Shown here: piece by piece, positions 10,000-20,864 of the stretch
Position numbering within the stretch: the stretch's first letter is position 1
Layout of the letters: each line of letters begins with the position of its first letter
NCBI GenBank assembly: GCA_021464525.1
Contig: JADRCO010000012.1
Span: forward strand, 1-64,000
DNA length: 64,000 nt
Direction: 5' to 3'
Source: Rhizophagus sp. LPA8_4_AMF
Lineage: Eukaryota; Glomeromycota; Glomeromycetes; Glomerales; Glomeraceae
Notes under the pieces: model-generated
What the model was told of the DNA's origin: nothing
Database searches by the model: none
Seen by the model: the letters and a program-made list of their open reading frames with translations, nothing else
Position numbers and translations under genes: made by a program

Positions 10000-11668
10000 T
10001 GTGAAAGAAAGGTAATTAAAAGATGAAAAAAGGATAAAAGGTAAAATAAAAATGAAGGTATTTATGGATTGTAAAAAAAATTCCGGACGGCTAAAAAAAA
10101 AGTTGATAGTTTGCACAGGAAGCAAACAATTTTTTTTTTTTAAAAATTTTCGGTTATTTTTTTTTTCGTGAATAGAGAGGGAATTTATTGAAAATTAACT
10201 AGTACAGAAATTCTCAATTGCAACGTTACATGTCGGCTATAAAAAAAAGATGAAATTATTTTTTTAGAAAGAAATATTAAACCGTGTGCATTTCACAAAG
10301 TGTGTGTTATATCTTTTGCATTGTTATTTGACATAATTAACATTTTAGGATACATGTAAATGAATTTTTGCTATAAATGTAGACAATTTCACAAAGAAGA
10401 AAGTTCTATAATTTAACAACACAACAAACATTAAGGAAAGCTCCACGAGCAAAATCTTGCCTGCCTGGAAGAATTATATTGTTATTGTGCAATAAATAAG
10501 TCGGAGTTTAAAACGGACCTATTGAAGATACAGATTTGTCTTTTTTTAATTATTGAAATATTGAAGTATAGACATTCGTTCTGACCAAAATAAGATTACA
10601 AAGATAACCTAACATGCATTTATCCTAATGTATGTAACAAAAATACGTAATAAATTTTAAGGTCCGGATGAGTCGTATAAGTAGATTTTTTAGAAAAAAG
10701 TTCTATTCAAATACCAATAAACATTATAAATATTAAATTTATATTAAATTTACATTACCTTTTTTTTAAAAAAAAAAATTTGGGTTACAAACAAGAAACC
10801 AAATGATAATAGGTGAAATATTATGCATTAAAAAATAAAAATCCGCATCCAACTATTATTTTATATTTTACTTACTATGATATTGATAAAAATAGAATGT
10901 TATACGACGTAAATAAATTTATCTGGTTATAAAAAGCACAATTTCTCTGCCCCAATGTAGGCAAATTTTAGTGGAACGTCACAACTTAGAGAGAAAAGGT
11001 ATTAATGTTTATTTGATCTATAATAATGTATATGCAGTTAATTAAACTTGAGAATGAATAAATGATTCTTTCATTATTCATTGAGTATCTTATATTCTCG
11101 ACTTTTATTATTAAATTTACAAAGATTTGGTAAATACATTTGATGTTATATATAGATAGTGTAATACTGTGTATATAAATTTTGGTATAAATTAATTAGT
11201 TAAATTTCTAATTACATTGCATTCTTTTGGTATTTTTAAAAAATTAAAAAAAAACGATATCAATAGATTAAATGAAATCTCCGCGGAAATTAACCCTGAA
11301 GATCCTCAAATGATTTTCATTTTTACATTAAATAAATTAATTATTAACAATGCTTGACAATCAAATTATTTCTGCGTATCTACCCGTTCGATTTTCAACC
11401 CTAAATTTACTGTATAAGTAACATAATAATTATTGAATCCCTAATTTTTTTTTTAAAAAAAATCTTTTAAGTTATTTAATACTTAATTCATTATATTCAT
11501 TATTCAATTTATCAAAATAAATGTAATTAGATAATTAACCAATCACTTTATACCAATATTTATATATATTTGATATAACTATTAATATATTCAATTGGAC
11601 ATTAGTATTTTCAATTTAAAATTTTTAATTAAAATGTCGTATTTCGAAATTCGTTAAGATTTAAAGAT
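10000..11668. other. Intergenic, 1.7 kb, no gene seen
   Basis: Contains the promoter and 5' UTR of the expansin-like gene (near 10000-10200, with long A/T tracts) and the 3' flank of METTL5. The rest is AT-rich and without a supportable open frame, RNA gene or mobile element. Confidence 0.4.
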
Positions 11669-12798
<1,130 letters not shown>

Positions 12799-13191
12799 GT
12801 TTGATCGCAAAAAAAAAAAAAATCTGACTTCCAAGCCACCCATAATTTTTGAATCAGCAATTTTGTATTACAATAAAATAATAATAATATATAAATTCCA
12901 AAACTATATTTTTAATATTTTTTTTTGAAAACATCTTGAAAACTAGTAGGCCTAAATTTCCGATCTATCCTTCAAAATCTAGTTTTTGTGACCGTGTCTT
13001 GTAACAAAGACATCAACAAAACCTTGCGAAACTTTGTTGCCCGTCCATACGGCTGTAGGTTATTTTTTTTCATAAGCTCACAACTGGCTGGCAGTATTTC
13101 AGGTAACAGATATTTACTTTGATTAATACCCGTGTATTTCTGTAATAATGATTTCTTTAAATTCTATTTCAAGTTCGTACAAATTGTCGCC
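12799..13191. promoter_or_regulatory. Shared divergent promoter region of METTL5 and TFB4
   Basis: 393 bp between the METTL5 start (12798, minus) and the TFB4 start (13192, plus). It must hold both promoters and 5' UTRs. It is locally less AT-rich around 12960-13090. No specific factor site was recognised. Confidence 0.55.
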
Positions 13192-15116
13192 ATGAATGCT
13201 TTGAAAGACACCGCGACCGTAAACGAAGGTTGACGGTAACATTCCTATTCCTACGTTCTAAAATATTTTGGAATGGACACTTACATATAATCATTTATTG
13301 TATCTTATTGTTCTTATCAGACGATGCCAATTTACTTGTTCTGATCATTGATACAAATCCATTGATTTGGACAAAACCAGTAAAATCAACTGGGCTATCA
13401 TTAAAAGAAGCTTTGCGGCATCTTCTAGTATTCATCAACGCTCATTTGGCATTAAAGCATGACAACGAAGTAGCTGTCATTGCAAGTCATGTTGGTGTCA
13501 GGTAAAATATCTTATAGCATGATTTTTGATTATATGTTAATTAAAACTTATGATCATTATCATTATTTTATTAGCAAGTTTTTATACCCAATACCTAATC
13601 CTCCTAGACTTTCCGAAAATACAGATCAGGCAGTGGATTCTAATTTGTATCAAAGGTTCAAGGTTGTAAATGACCAAGTGATAAGTAATATGAAAGATTT
13701 GTTTGAGGATGTATCAACACTGAATTCGTATCCTGATAAAGGTGTGTGAGACATTGTTATCGAGTATATAGATAATGAGTATGATATAACCTTCGTTGTA
13801 TGTATGGTATGGTTTTTTATTTTATACAGTATAATTTTTTATCTATGCTGTATAATTACTTTAAATCTTAATATTTAAGGACAAATTTTTAACCCAAATC
13901 CCTAACCCTAATCCTAATCCTAACCCTAACCCTAACCCTAATCCTAACCCTAACCCTAACCCTAACCCTAACCCTAACAATATACCATATAGAATTAATA
14001 ACTATACAGTATAGGCAATAAAACCTATACCATACATACAACGAGGGTCATATCATACTCATTATCGTTGTACCGATTGTTATCTGATTTTTTTTTTTTC
14101 TTAAGATGTTTATTATTTATACAATTTTTCCCACCTTGGCAGCAAGTTCGATGATCGCAGGAGCTTTATCTATGGCCCTTTGTTGTATGCGCTGATTGTT
14201 ACTTTTTTAATTTGTCTAAGATCGAGAAATGATGATCATTCATATCGAACAATTTCTTTAATCTATTATCTTTATAATACAGATACTAATCGAATTATGA
14301 GAGCTGATGAGATTGGTCATATAAAACCTCGAATTTTAATTATATCCATTTCACCAGATTCGCCTTATCAATACATATCCATAATGAATTGCATTTTCTC
14401 GGCACAAAAATTAGTAAGTTTCAATTGAATATAATTTAATTCATATTTATTAAGATTTATTTGTATTGATTTATTGGTTTATAATTTTAGGGAATACCAA
14501 TTGATGTTTGCAAAGTTCATGGCGAAGAAACAGTCTTCCTAAAACAAGCAGCTCATTTAACTGGTGGTAGATATCTTAAACTACAAATTCCACAAGGGTT
14601 CTTGCAGTTTTTGATGGTATGTTATAACGCAATACTAAATAAAAGGATAGTGTTGTTTTAATTTTTATTTTTTTTTCATAGATCACCTTTCTTCCTGATC
14701 GATTTACGAGAAATTACCAATGTTTGCCTGGAGAAGAAAAAGTTGATTTTAGTGCTTCATGTTTTTGTCATAAAAAAATGATAGATATTGGGTATGTTTG
14801 TTCGGTGTGCTTATCAAGTATCCTTTTTGTTTAAATAATTAATAATAGATCACATTATTTTAATTTCAAAAATTACCTTGATTCTTGTAATTGTTTTCAA
14901 TGAAGTTTTTTGTCATCCATTAGAACAGTGTTCAACTTGCAGGTTTGATTTTTTCCTGTTGTTCATTATATTCTCGTAAAAACAATCAATATTTACGACC
15001 TTTTTCTTTATTTTAGATCTAATCTTATGTTAGCATCTGTCAATGAATGCGGATTGAAACTGTTAAATGGAATTAAGAAGCAAGCTAAAGGTCGTGAAAG
15101 TGGGGGAAGTACTTAA
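13192..15116 (+). CDS. TFB4: TFIIH core subunit Tfb4/p34 (GTF2H3)
   Basis: Structural subunit of the TFIIH core used in transcription initiation and nucleotide excision repair (family knowledge). Exon 1 codes MNALKDTATVNE. The next exons give LLVLIIDTNPLIW (vWA domain start), FINAHLALKHDNEVAVIA, PDKASSMIAGALSMALCYTN (joined across introns at 13741/14143 and 14184/14283), then RILIISISPDSPYQYISIMN, GIPIDVCKVHGEE and QAAHLTGGRYLKLQIPQG. The C-terminal zinc-binding part is GYVCSVCLSIFCHPLEQCSTC, seen across three exons. Ends ESGGST with TAA at 15114-15116. About 300 residues, as in other eukaryotes, nine exons. Intron 3 (13742-14142) is 401 nt and carries a 296-bp foldback element with telomere repeats; the others are about 40-110 nt. 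Confidence 0.93.
13771..14066. mobile_element. Foldback/MITE element with long inverted repeats and an internal telomere-repeat array
   Basis: The left arm (13771 to about 13835) begins GATAATGAGTATGATATAAC and contains CGTTGTATGTATGGTAT. The reverse complement of the right arm (about 14003-14066) begins GATAATGAGTATGATATGAC and contains the same phrase, with only a few mismatches over about 64 bp. Between the arms lies a (CCCTAA)n array. The whole element sits inside TFB4 intron 3, in the transcribed region. No coding capacity; no convincing target-site duplication beyond TA-rich flanks was identified. Confidence 0.8.
13891..13978 (+). repeat. Interstitial telomeric repeat array (CCCTAA)n
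   Basis: About 14-15 units of CCCTAA, with a few CCTAAT variants near the left side, becoming regular toward the right. CCCTAA/TTAGGG is the telomere repeat of most filamentous and early-diverging fungi. The array is internal, bounded by non-telomeric DNA and coding exons on both sides, so it is not a chromosome end. Confidence 0.95.
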
Positions 15117-15740
15117 ATACTATCGGAAATTTAGGAATCGAAAAAAGAAAAAAAAAATAAATAAAAATTCTCTCTTTTTCTTTTTCTTAATTGTCTTTGC
15201 CTTCATTATTGAAATTATCATGTAGTTCTTCAGATAACTTACTAATATTTATAGAATATTTAGGTTAATAATAGTTTGACTTTCAACTTAAAGGTTATAA
15301 GAATTCTATCATTCAATTATTATAAATTAATGTAATTATTATATGCGGCTCTCTTTCAGTGTTAACCCTCAATGGAACGTATTGAAATAACTTGAAGCAA
15401 GTGAATGTTAATATAATTTCCAAATTAATCCTTTTATGATGTGGAATATATCAATATAAATTGCAAGAACTCATAATAGTAAATTAGTAATTAATATTTA
15501 TTGAAATTCTTGGTAGTGCAAATTTTATTAAATAAAGATGGTTTTTACTGACAAAATTTTATTGACCAATGTAAGTAATAATAGGCAACAGCCATATCAT
15601 AGTTTACATTTATTTACAATGATGTCAAAAAATTTAGCTGTAACATTGATTAAATAAATTATAATTCCACTTAAAATGAAAAGTGAAAAATCAAAACACA
15701 TATATAAAAGAATATTAGTCATATTAACTTTGGCAAACTA
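15117..15740. other. Convergent 3' spacer between TFB4 and tropomyosin
   Basis: About 620 bp, AT-rich; both flanking genes end here (TFB4 plus, tropomyosin minus). Expected to hold both 3' UTRs. No open frame or repeat of note. Confidence 0.45.
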
Positions 15741-16591
15741 CTACATATCATCGAGTTGTTTCAGTGTGGTTTCTAATTCTTCTTCCTTCTTTTTAAGTTC
15801 CTGTTCCCTTTCATCAAGTTTCTTTTCTAAATCGGCTTTCTCGGATTCAAGAGTATTACATTTACGCTCAAAGTGCTCGGCTTTAACATCTGTTGTGCGT
15901 AACCTTAAAAATAAAAATATTATTTTTAAATATTATTTTACAAACATATATAATATTGTTCGAAATTAGATCTCGATAATAAAATAAAATTCATACTTTT
16001 CAGTAGTTTCCTTCAAATTCTTTTCAGTAGTATCCAATTCATTTTCAAGTATAGAAATTTTTCTTTGAAGAGCTTCAGTGGTACTTGAAGTTGATTCCTC
16101 TTCCGCTTTCGCAGATTTAAGATCACTAATTTTTTTATCAGCACGTTCAACTTCAGCTTCCAAAAGTGAAATTTTATTGGTAAGGGAAATGATTTCTTGT
16201 TCTTTTACAATTATCTCTTCTTTGGCCTTTTTTAATTCAGCTTCAGCTTGTTCAGCGCGTAGAACAGCTGCATCACATTCAGCGCGAAGCGAATTGATTT
16301 TCTATGGACAAAAATCAGAAATATGAATCGCGGAAAATTAAAAGATATGTGTCATATGAACAGACATGACTCTTCGCACTCATGAATTATTTCATTATTT
16401 AAAAATAATTTAATGATTTGTACTTTAAAAAATGCAAGAAATTCTGGTCAAATTACATGGTTATAAATAATTTTGAGCTAGGCTACATCGCTTTACAGGA
16501 ATAAATCTCTAGGCAACTTTATCTAGCCAAAAGAACAATCAAGAATATACCGAACATAAAAATAAATACTTACTTCCTTAAATTTATCCAT
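15741..16591 (-). CDS. Tropomyosin
   Basis: Actin-filament-binding coiled-coil protein, fungal Tpm1/Cdc8 type, about 160 residues. Exon 1 codes MDKFKE (16591 down to about 16574). After an intron of about 270 nt exon 2 begins KINSLRAECDAAVLRAEQAE and runs to ENELDTTEKNLKETTEK. A last exon gives LRTTDVKAEHFERKCNTLES... ending KQLDDM with TAG at 15741-15743. The whole chain is heptad-patterned, rich in E, K, L and A and free of Pro and Gly, as in fungal tropomyosins; the start MDKxKEKINxLR and end LD(D/E)M-type are diagnostic. Its first exon, intron 1 and promoter have a degenerate second copy at 17268-17570. Divergent from CPSF30. Confidence 0.92.
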
Positions 16592-16718
16592 AAGTTTTTA
16601 AATAAAATGACCAAGGAAGAGAAAATGAATAAATAGATAAAATGTATTATTGTCAAGAAAATGTGTAACGACTTACACTATTTTTCGAGTTTAACCTCTA
16701 AACTTTAAAGTTTGAGAT

Positions 16719-16724
16719 CACGTG
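16719..16724. promoter_or_regulatory. Conserved E-box-like CACGTG (copy A)
   Basis: Palindrome within TTTGAGATCACGTGAATATA, upstream of tropomyosin exon 1. The same 20-base context is kept in copy B at 17551-17556 although surrounding sequence has drifted. CACGTG is a common bHLH binding core; no factor is shown. Confidence 0.4.
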
Positions 16725-17550
16725 AATATATGATCGCATATACTATTATAAAAATAAACGGCTGAATTAAGTTTCAAAACGGTGCGAGCTTTAAATTCTT
16801 GCGGGGTTTATTGGCAATTTTTCTTTCCACCTTAGTGTTCCCGACATTTAGCAACGCCAGGTTGGTTTTTCAGTTTGTTTTTGTACTATTTTACGATACT
16901 TGTATCAAGTTTCTGTATAGTCTATACAGATACCTGTTCACTTCGATAATAAAAATGAAAATAAAAATAAAAATTGTTTCAAAATTTGTCTTTGTTTAAA
17001 TCCACCACTACATTTTAAAGATACTTTATTCCACTTGAAAGATTTAGCTTGAAAATAGTTTTTATTTTAGATATTTAAGGATTTTCTCGTAATCGTATCA
17101 AAAGCAGCAATAAATTTAATAAAGTTTTTTTTTTATCTTAAAACCAAAATATGGCTGCCGAGTGCCGATACAGAATATTTCCATACAAATGACAAAAATT
17201 AGAGTTTTGATTTGAAGATTTTATTAAAACAGAAATAAGTTTGGGTGATAATAGCGATTCAACAGCGTGATTTTTCTATGGACAAAATGAATCGTGGAAA
17301 ATTAAATGAAATCTATCATACAAATATACATGACTCTAAGACTCTTCGCAGTTCGCACTCAATCCCACATGAATTATTTCATTATTTAAGAGATAATTTA
17401 TTTAACTATAAAAATATACCGAACGTAAAAATAAAAGATAATTTACTTATTTCCTTCCGTAAGTCTATAATAAAATGAATAAATAGACAAATAATGTATA
17501 ATCACTTACACTATTTTTCGAGTTTAACCTCGAACTTTAAAGTTTGAGAT

Positions 17551-17556
17551 CACGTG
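17551..17556. promoter_or_regulatory. Conserved E-box-like CACGTG (copy B)
   Basis: Second copy of the palindrome, about 290 bp upstream of the CPSF30 start, in the same sequence context as at 16719-16724. Confidence 0.4.
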
Positions 17557-17844
17557 AATATATGATCAATAAACAATAGCATATAAATATGACAAAATAC
17601 AAAGCTAGTTCTATCATAACTTTGATTTATATTTTAAGCTTCAAAGTGTTAGATTTTGTCTTCGTTCAAAAATAATTAGATCTACCACTACATTTTAAAG
17701 ATACTTTATTCCACTTATAGATTTAGTTTAGAATATTTTGAAAGTAGTTTTTATTTTAGATATTTAAAGATTTTATCGTAATTGTATCAAAAGCAGCAAA
17801 TAATAAAATTTTAATAAAGTTTTTTTCATCTTAACCATAAAAAC

Positions 17845-19103
17845 ATGCCTGATACAGATTTTTTCCATACAAATAGCAAAAATTATAGTTTTGATTTCGA
17901 AGATTTCATTAAAACAGAAATAGGTCTTGGTAACAATAGCGATTCAGGTATTATAAATTTATTATTAATAAGAATTTAAATTAATAGATAAAATTCGTTA
18001 TTTTTTTGTTTATAAATCTGATTTACATATTTAGATCAAATTTGTCAAGATTTTTTAAGAGGAACATGTACGAAGGGCATGAAGTGTGAATTCAAGCATA
18101 CTACAAATTTTCGTGAAAAAGCTGTAGTATGCAAACATTGGTTACGTGGACTTTGCAAAAAAGGAGACCAATGCGAATTCTTGCACGAATTTAATATGAG
18201 AAAAATGCCCGAATGTTGGTTCTATTCTAGATATGGTGAATGTAGTAATGAGGATTGCATGTATCTACATATCGATCCAGAATCTAAAATAAAGGAATGT
18301 GCTTGGTACGCGAGAGGCTTTTGTAAACATGGTAAATTGCATCGATTAAAATAATTCTATATTTGACAAGTACACTAATAAATTTTTTGGTTATTATTAT
18401 TATTTTTCCTTTTAGGTCCACATTGTAGACATAAACATGTACGAAAAGTTGTATGTCAGTTGTACTTGAGCGGTTTCTGTCCAAAAGGGTCAGATTGTCC
18501 TAATGGACAGTAAGTACTTTTTTGTATATATAATTTATGCACATAATATTCATGAATTGGCTTAAAATTATTTATTTTATTAGTCCAAAATATGAATTAC
18601 CTACAGTACAGCGTGATTATGATGGACCTGAAGATGAAGGAACTCAAAAATATTCTATGGAAAATGAAGAAGTAAAAAATTAATTTTTTTTTATAGAGAT
18701 TATTTCTTTATGTTATTATTTTAATCATTATAGTTATTTTTTTAATAAAGAATCAAAGAACGGGTCAACAACAGCAACAAACACCACCACAACAGCAACA
18801 CCAGCAACACCAACCACAGCATCAACATCAACAGCATCAACAGCATCAACATCAACAACATCAGCAACATCAACAACAACATCAACAACATCAGCAACAA
18901 CATCAACAACATCATCAACATCAACAGCAACATCACAATTACCGATCTTTATCTGAAGTAACGTGTTTCAAGGTATGTTAAGAACGAGTTACGAATATGT
19001 ATAATATTAAATAATAATAAATTTTTTTTTTTTTTTGAATTAGTGTGGAGAGAAAGGACATTTCGCTAACAGATGTCCAAGAGGACAAGGAAACCGTTAT
19101 TAA
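17845..19103 (+). CDS. CPSF30: CPSF30/Yth1-like mRNA 3'-end processing zinc-finger protein with zinc knuckle
   Basis: Subunit of the cleavage and polyadenylation factor, binding pre-mRNA near the AAUAAA signal (family knowledge). Exon 1 codes MPDTDFFHTNSKNYSFDFED. Exon 2 carries the CCCH fingers: CQDFLRGTCTKGMKCEFKH, CKHWLRGLCKKGDQCEFLH, CWFYSRYGECSNEDCMYLH, and CAWYARGFCKHG completed across an intron by PHCRHKH. Exon 3 has CQLYLSGFCPKGSDCPNGHP, giving five fingers. A Gln/His-rich tract (about 45 residues from CAA/CAT/CAG codons, 18765-18935) precedes a C-terminal CCHC knuckle CGEKGHFANRC joined across the last intron. Stop at 19101-19103. Vertebrate CPSF30 also has a knuckle, yeast Yth1 does not. 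Confidence 0.93.
18765..18940 (+). repeat. CAA/CAT/CAG trinucleotide tract coding Gln/His-rich segment
   Basis: Imperfect CAN repeats (CAACATCAACAGCAT...), in frame within CPSF30 between the fifth finger and the zinc knuckle. Mixed codons make it less slippage-prone than a pure CAG run. A leucine-rich open frame on the opposite strand is a by-product of it. Confidence 0.85.
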
Positions 19104-19642
19104 TTAGGTGGATAAAAATAATTAATGTTGAGTTGGTGTACTTTTTTAGTCTATTCAACATAGGTAAAAAAAACAAAGAAAACATACACGTATTTGTAGT
19201 GTAAATGATTTTATTGTTTTTATTGTTTGGTTGTTTTATTTTTAAATTAGCGAAATAAAATATATTATTTATTGGTTGTGATATCACTAGCTATTATCAA
19301 GAAAATCTAATCTTGGTACAAATAGCCTATTAATATGTAAATTAATACTTTCAATTTATAATAAAAAAATTTTAGAGATTAAAAGTTATGAACTAGAAAT
19401 TTTAATTATAAATTACTAAGAATTGCAATTTTTTTGTTATTACATTAAAATATTACTAGATTATCTGTTTTAACATATTACATATATTACATTTATTCTT
19501 TCGTTTGAAAGACGGTATAAAAATTAAATATGAATTTTAAGAGATAAAAATTATTAAAAATATCAAGAGAAGGAATAAGTAAATTATGCCATTATCTAAT
19601 CTTCTAATGTCCCTTTTTTTATAAAACCCTTTGCAATATATA
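19104..19642. other. Convergent 3' spacer
   Basis: About 540 bp between the ends of CPSF30 (plus) and the membrane-protein gene (minus). AT-rich, presumably 3' UTRs. A 73-codon frame on the minus strand (19066-19287) overlaps CPSF30's last exon and is not considered real. Confidence 0.45.
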
Positions 19643-20170
19643 TTATATTACTGGGTTATTGTAAATGGTACTACTCCTGCCCCTAACTACAGCTTCAGCA
19701 TAACTGGGTAATTGTTCATCGTCTGGATCACTCGGCCTATAAGTAACCATTTCATCATTTGTTGAATCATTTGAATCGTTTAAACTTCCATTATCATCTA
19801 ATTGAGTTAAGCCTCTATTTATAACTCTGGGTTTCTCTCCTCTTTTTAACCAAAGTATCATAAATAATAATCCAGTCAAAATAATTATTAATCCAATTGT
19901 ACCCAATAAAGCAGCTAATAAAACACTAGTTGAATTTGAAGGAGTATTGGAAGCATCAGCAGAGACAAATTTAACAGTCGTAGTAACAGTACTTGATTCT
20001 GTTTCTGTTATTGTTGATGCAGGTTTTTCAGTTGTTATGACCAGTGTTGCGAGTGTCGGTGGTTGTGAAGCACCGGGTTCTGAAACTGCAGGTGTTGGAG
20101 AGAAGTCTTCGTCTTCTGTTGTAGAAGTTTCTAACTGACGTTTGTTGATGATTTCATACTTGTATGACAT
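19643..20170 (-). CDS. Single-pass membrane protein with Ser/Thr-rich outer domain and LPSYAEAV motif
   Basis: Intronless, 175 residues, family not recognised. Residues 1-85 are Ser/Thr/Pro/Glu-rich with no Cys, like an O-glycosylated stalk. A strong transmembrane helix follows at about 87-110 (LLAALLGTIGLIIILTGLLF), then a basic stop-transfer WLKRGEKPR and a cytoplasmic tail rich in Asp/Asn/Ser. The tail contains LPSYAEAV (PPxY-like/PSY motif), reminiscent of WW- or arrestin-type adaptor docking sites in fungal membrane proteins. No N-terminal signal peptide is evident, so type III insertion is possible, or a missed upstream exon with a signal. The receptor-like protein at 35172-38536 has a similar LPAYD tail motif. 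Confidence 0.75.
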   Translation of the reverse strand: MSYKYEIINKRQLETSTTEDEDFSPTPAVSEPGASQPPTLATLVITTEKPASTITETESSTVTTTVKFVSADASNTPSNSTSVLLAALLGTIGLIIILTGLLFMILWLKRGEKPRVINRGLTQLDDNGSLNDSNDSTNDEMVTYRPSDPDDEQLPSYAEAVVRGRSSTIYNNPVI

Positions 20171-20864
20171 CGAATAAATATTATTTTTCTTGGAATTTCA
20201 TTAGGGAGTAAATCGAAACGATATTAAACCACGGTAGCAGAATGAAAATTGAAACGGAAAGTAATATTGTACAAAAAAATTTTACTAATTAGGCTAATTA
20301 TCGTCATGTGATCCAGCTTGAAACCTTCGAGACTAAATTCGGAAATAGTTCGTTTTTTCGGGCATTACTCCGGGCTGTGAAGTAAGGAAATTATTACCGG
20401 ACAATTTCTGCACTCTGCAACTCCATCAACGAAAAATAATTTTGCCGTGGTGATGACACCACATCAAAAAAGTTGTTTTATCAAAGAAAAATCTTTTATA
20501 TGGGGTAAGCCGAATTATCTAAAATCTAATGTAACGAAATTCGAGATCTTATTCTGTGACAAATCTTGTAGAATTACTTGTTATGATATGTCAAAATCTA
20601 TTGTTTGGATGCGCCTTTTCCTTTATTGCCGATTTGAATTAGTTTCTATACAAAATTAAGAAATAGGATTGTCATGCACTTGATCACAAATGTTTAATCT
20701 CCCCGTGGTTATTTCCGCAAATCAAGTATCTATAGATAATAACCAGATTATTTGAATCTATGATCAAATATAAATATAAACACGATTTTTTCGATTTCAA
20801 AGGAATTAAACCTTTCGTCTCTTTTTTTTTCTTTTTTAATAAAATTAATTTTAAAGTATAAACT
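20171..20864. promoter_or_regulatory. Divergent intergenic region, membrane-protein gene and GGC1
   Basis: About 690 bp between two divergent starts. Locally less AT-rich around 20300-20420. A 70-codon frame (20447-20659) has no family match and no splice support. Probably both promoters and 5' UTRs; a long T tract lies just before the GGC1 start. Confidence 0.45.

Larger units (their letters stand above)
16295..17946. repeat. Tandem duplication of the tropomyosin/CPSF30 divergent promoter with both first exons
   Basis: Copy A is 16295-17261 and copy B is 17268-17946. Each runs from the tropomyosin intron-1/exon-2 acceptor (TCTATGGACAAAA), through intron 1, exon 1 and the divergent promoter, into CPSF30 exon 1 (ending AATAGCGATTCA). 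Long phrases are shared, e.g. TTTCGAGTTTAACCTC, TTTAAAGTTTGAGATCACGTG and CCACTACATTTTAAAGATAC. Copy A has about 170 bp more between the two halves (16740-17000). Functional ends are the tropomyosin half of A and the CPSF30 half of B; the inner halves (17150-17480) are relic first exons. Both copies keep the palindrome CACGTG at 16719-16724 and 17551-17556. Confidence 0.88.

Noticed and set aside
13891-13978. A true chromosome end or assembly join at the telomere repeats
   Set aside because: TFB4 exons continue in frame on both sides and the array lies between matching inverted arms, so it is an internal insertion.
14180-14282. Open frame LYALIVTFLICLRSRNDDH as TFB4 coding sequence
   Set aside because: It is in the wrong frame for the upstream exon; the TACAG acceptor at 14282 gives the conserved ALCYTNR join, so this is intron.
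18742-18936. Leu/Met-rich open frame on the minus strand
   Set aside because: It is the antisense reading of the CAN repeat in CPSF30; low complexity, no independent support.
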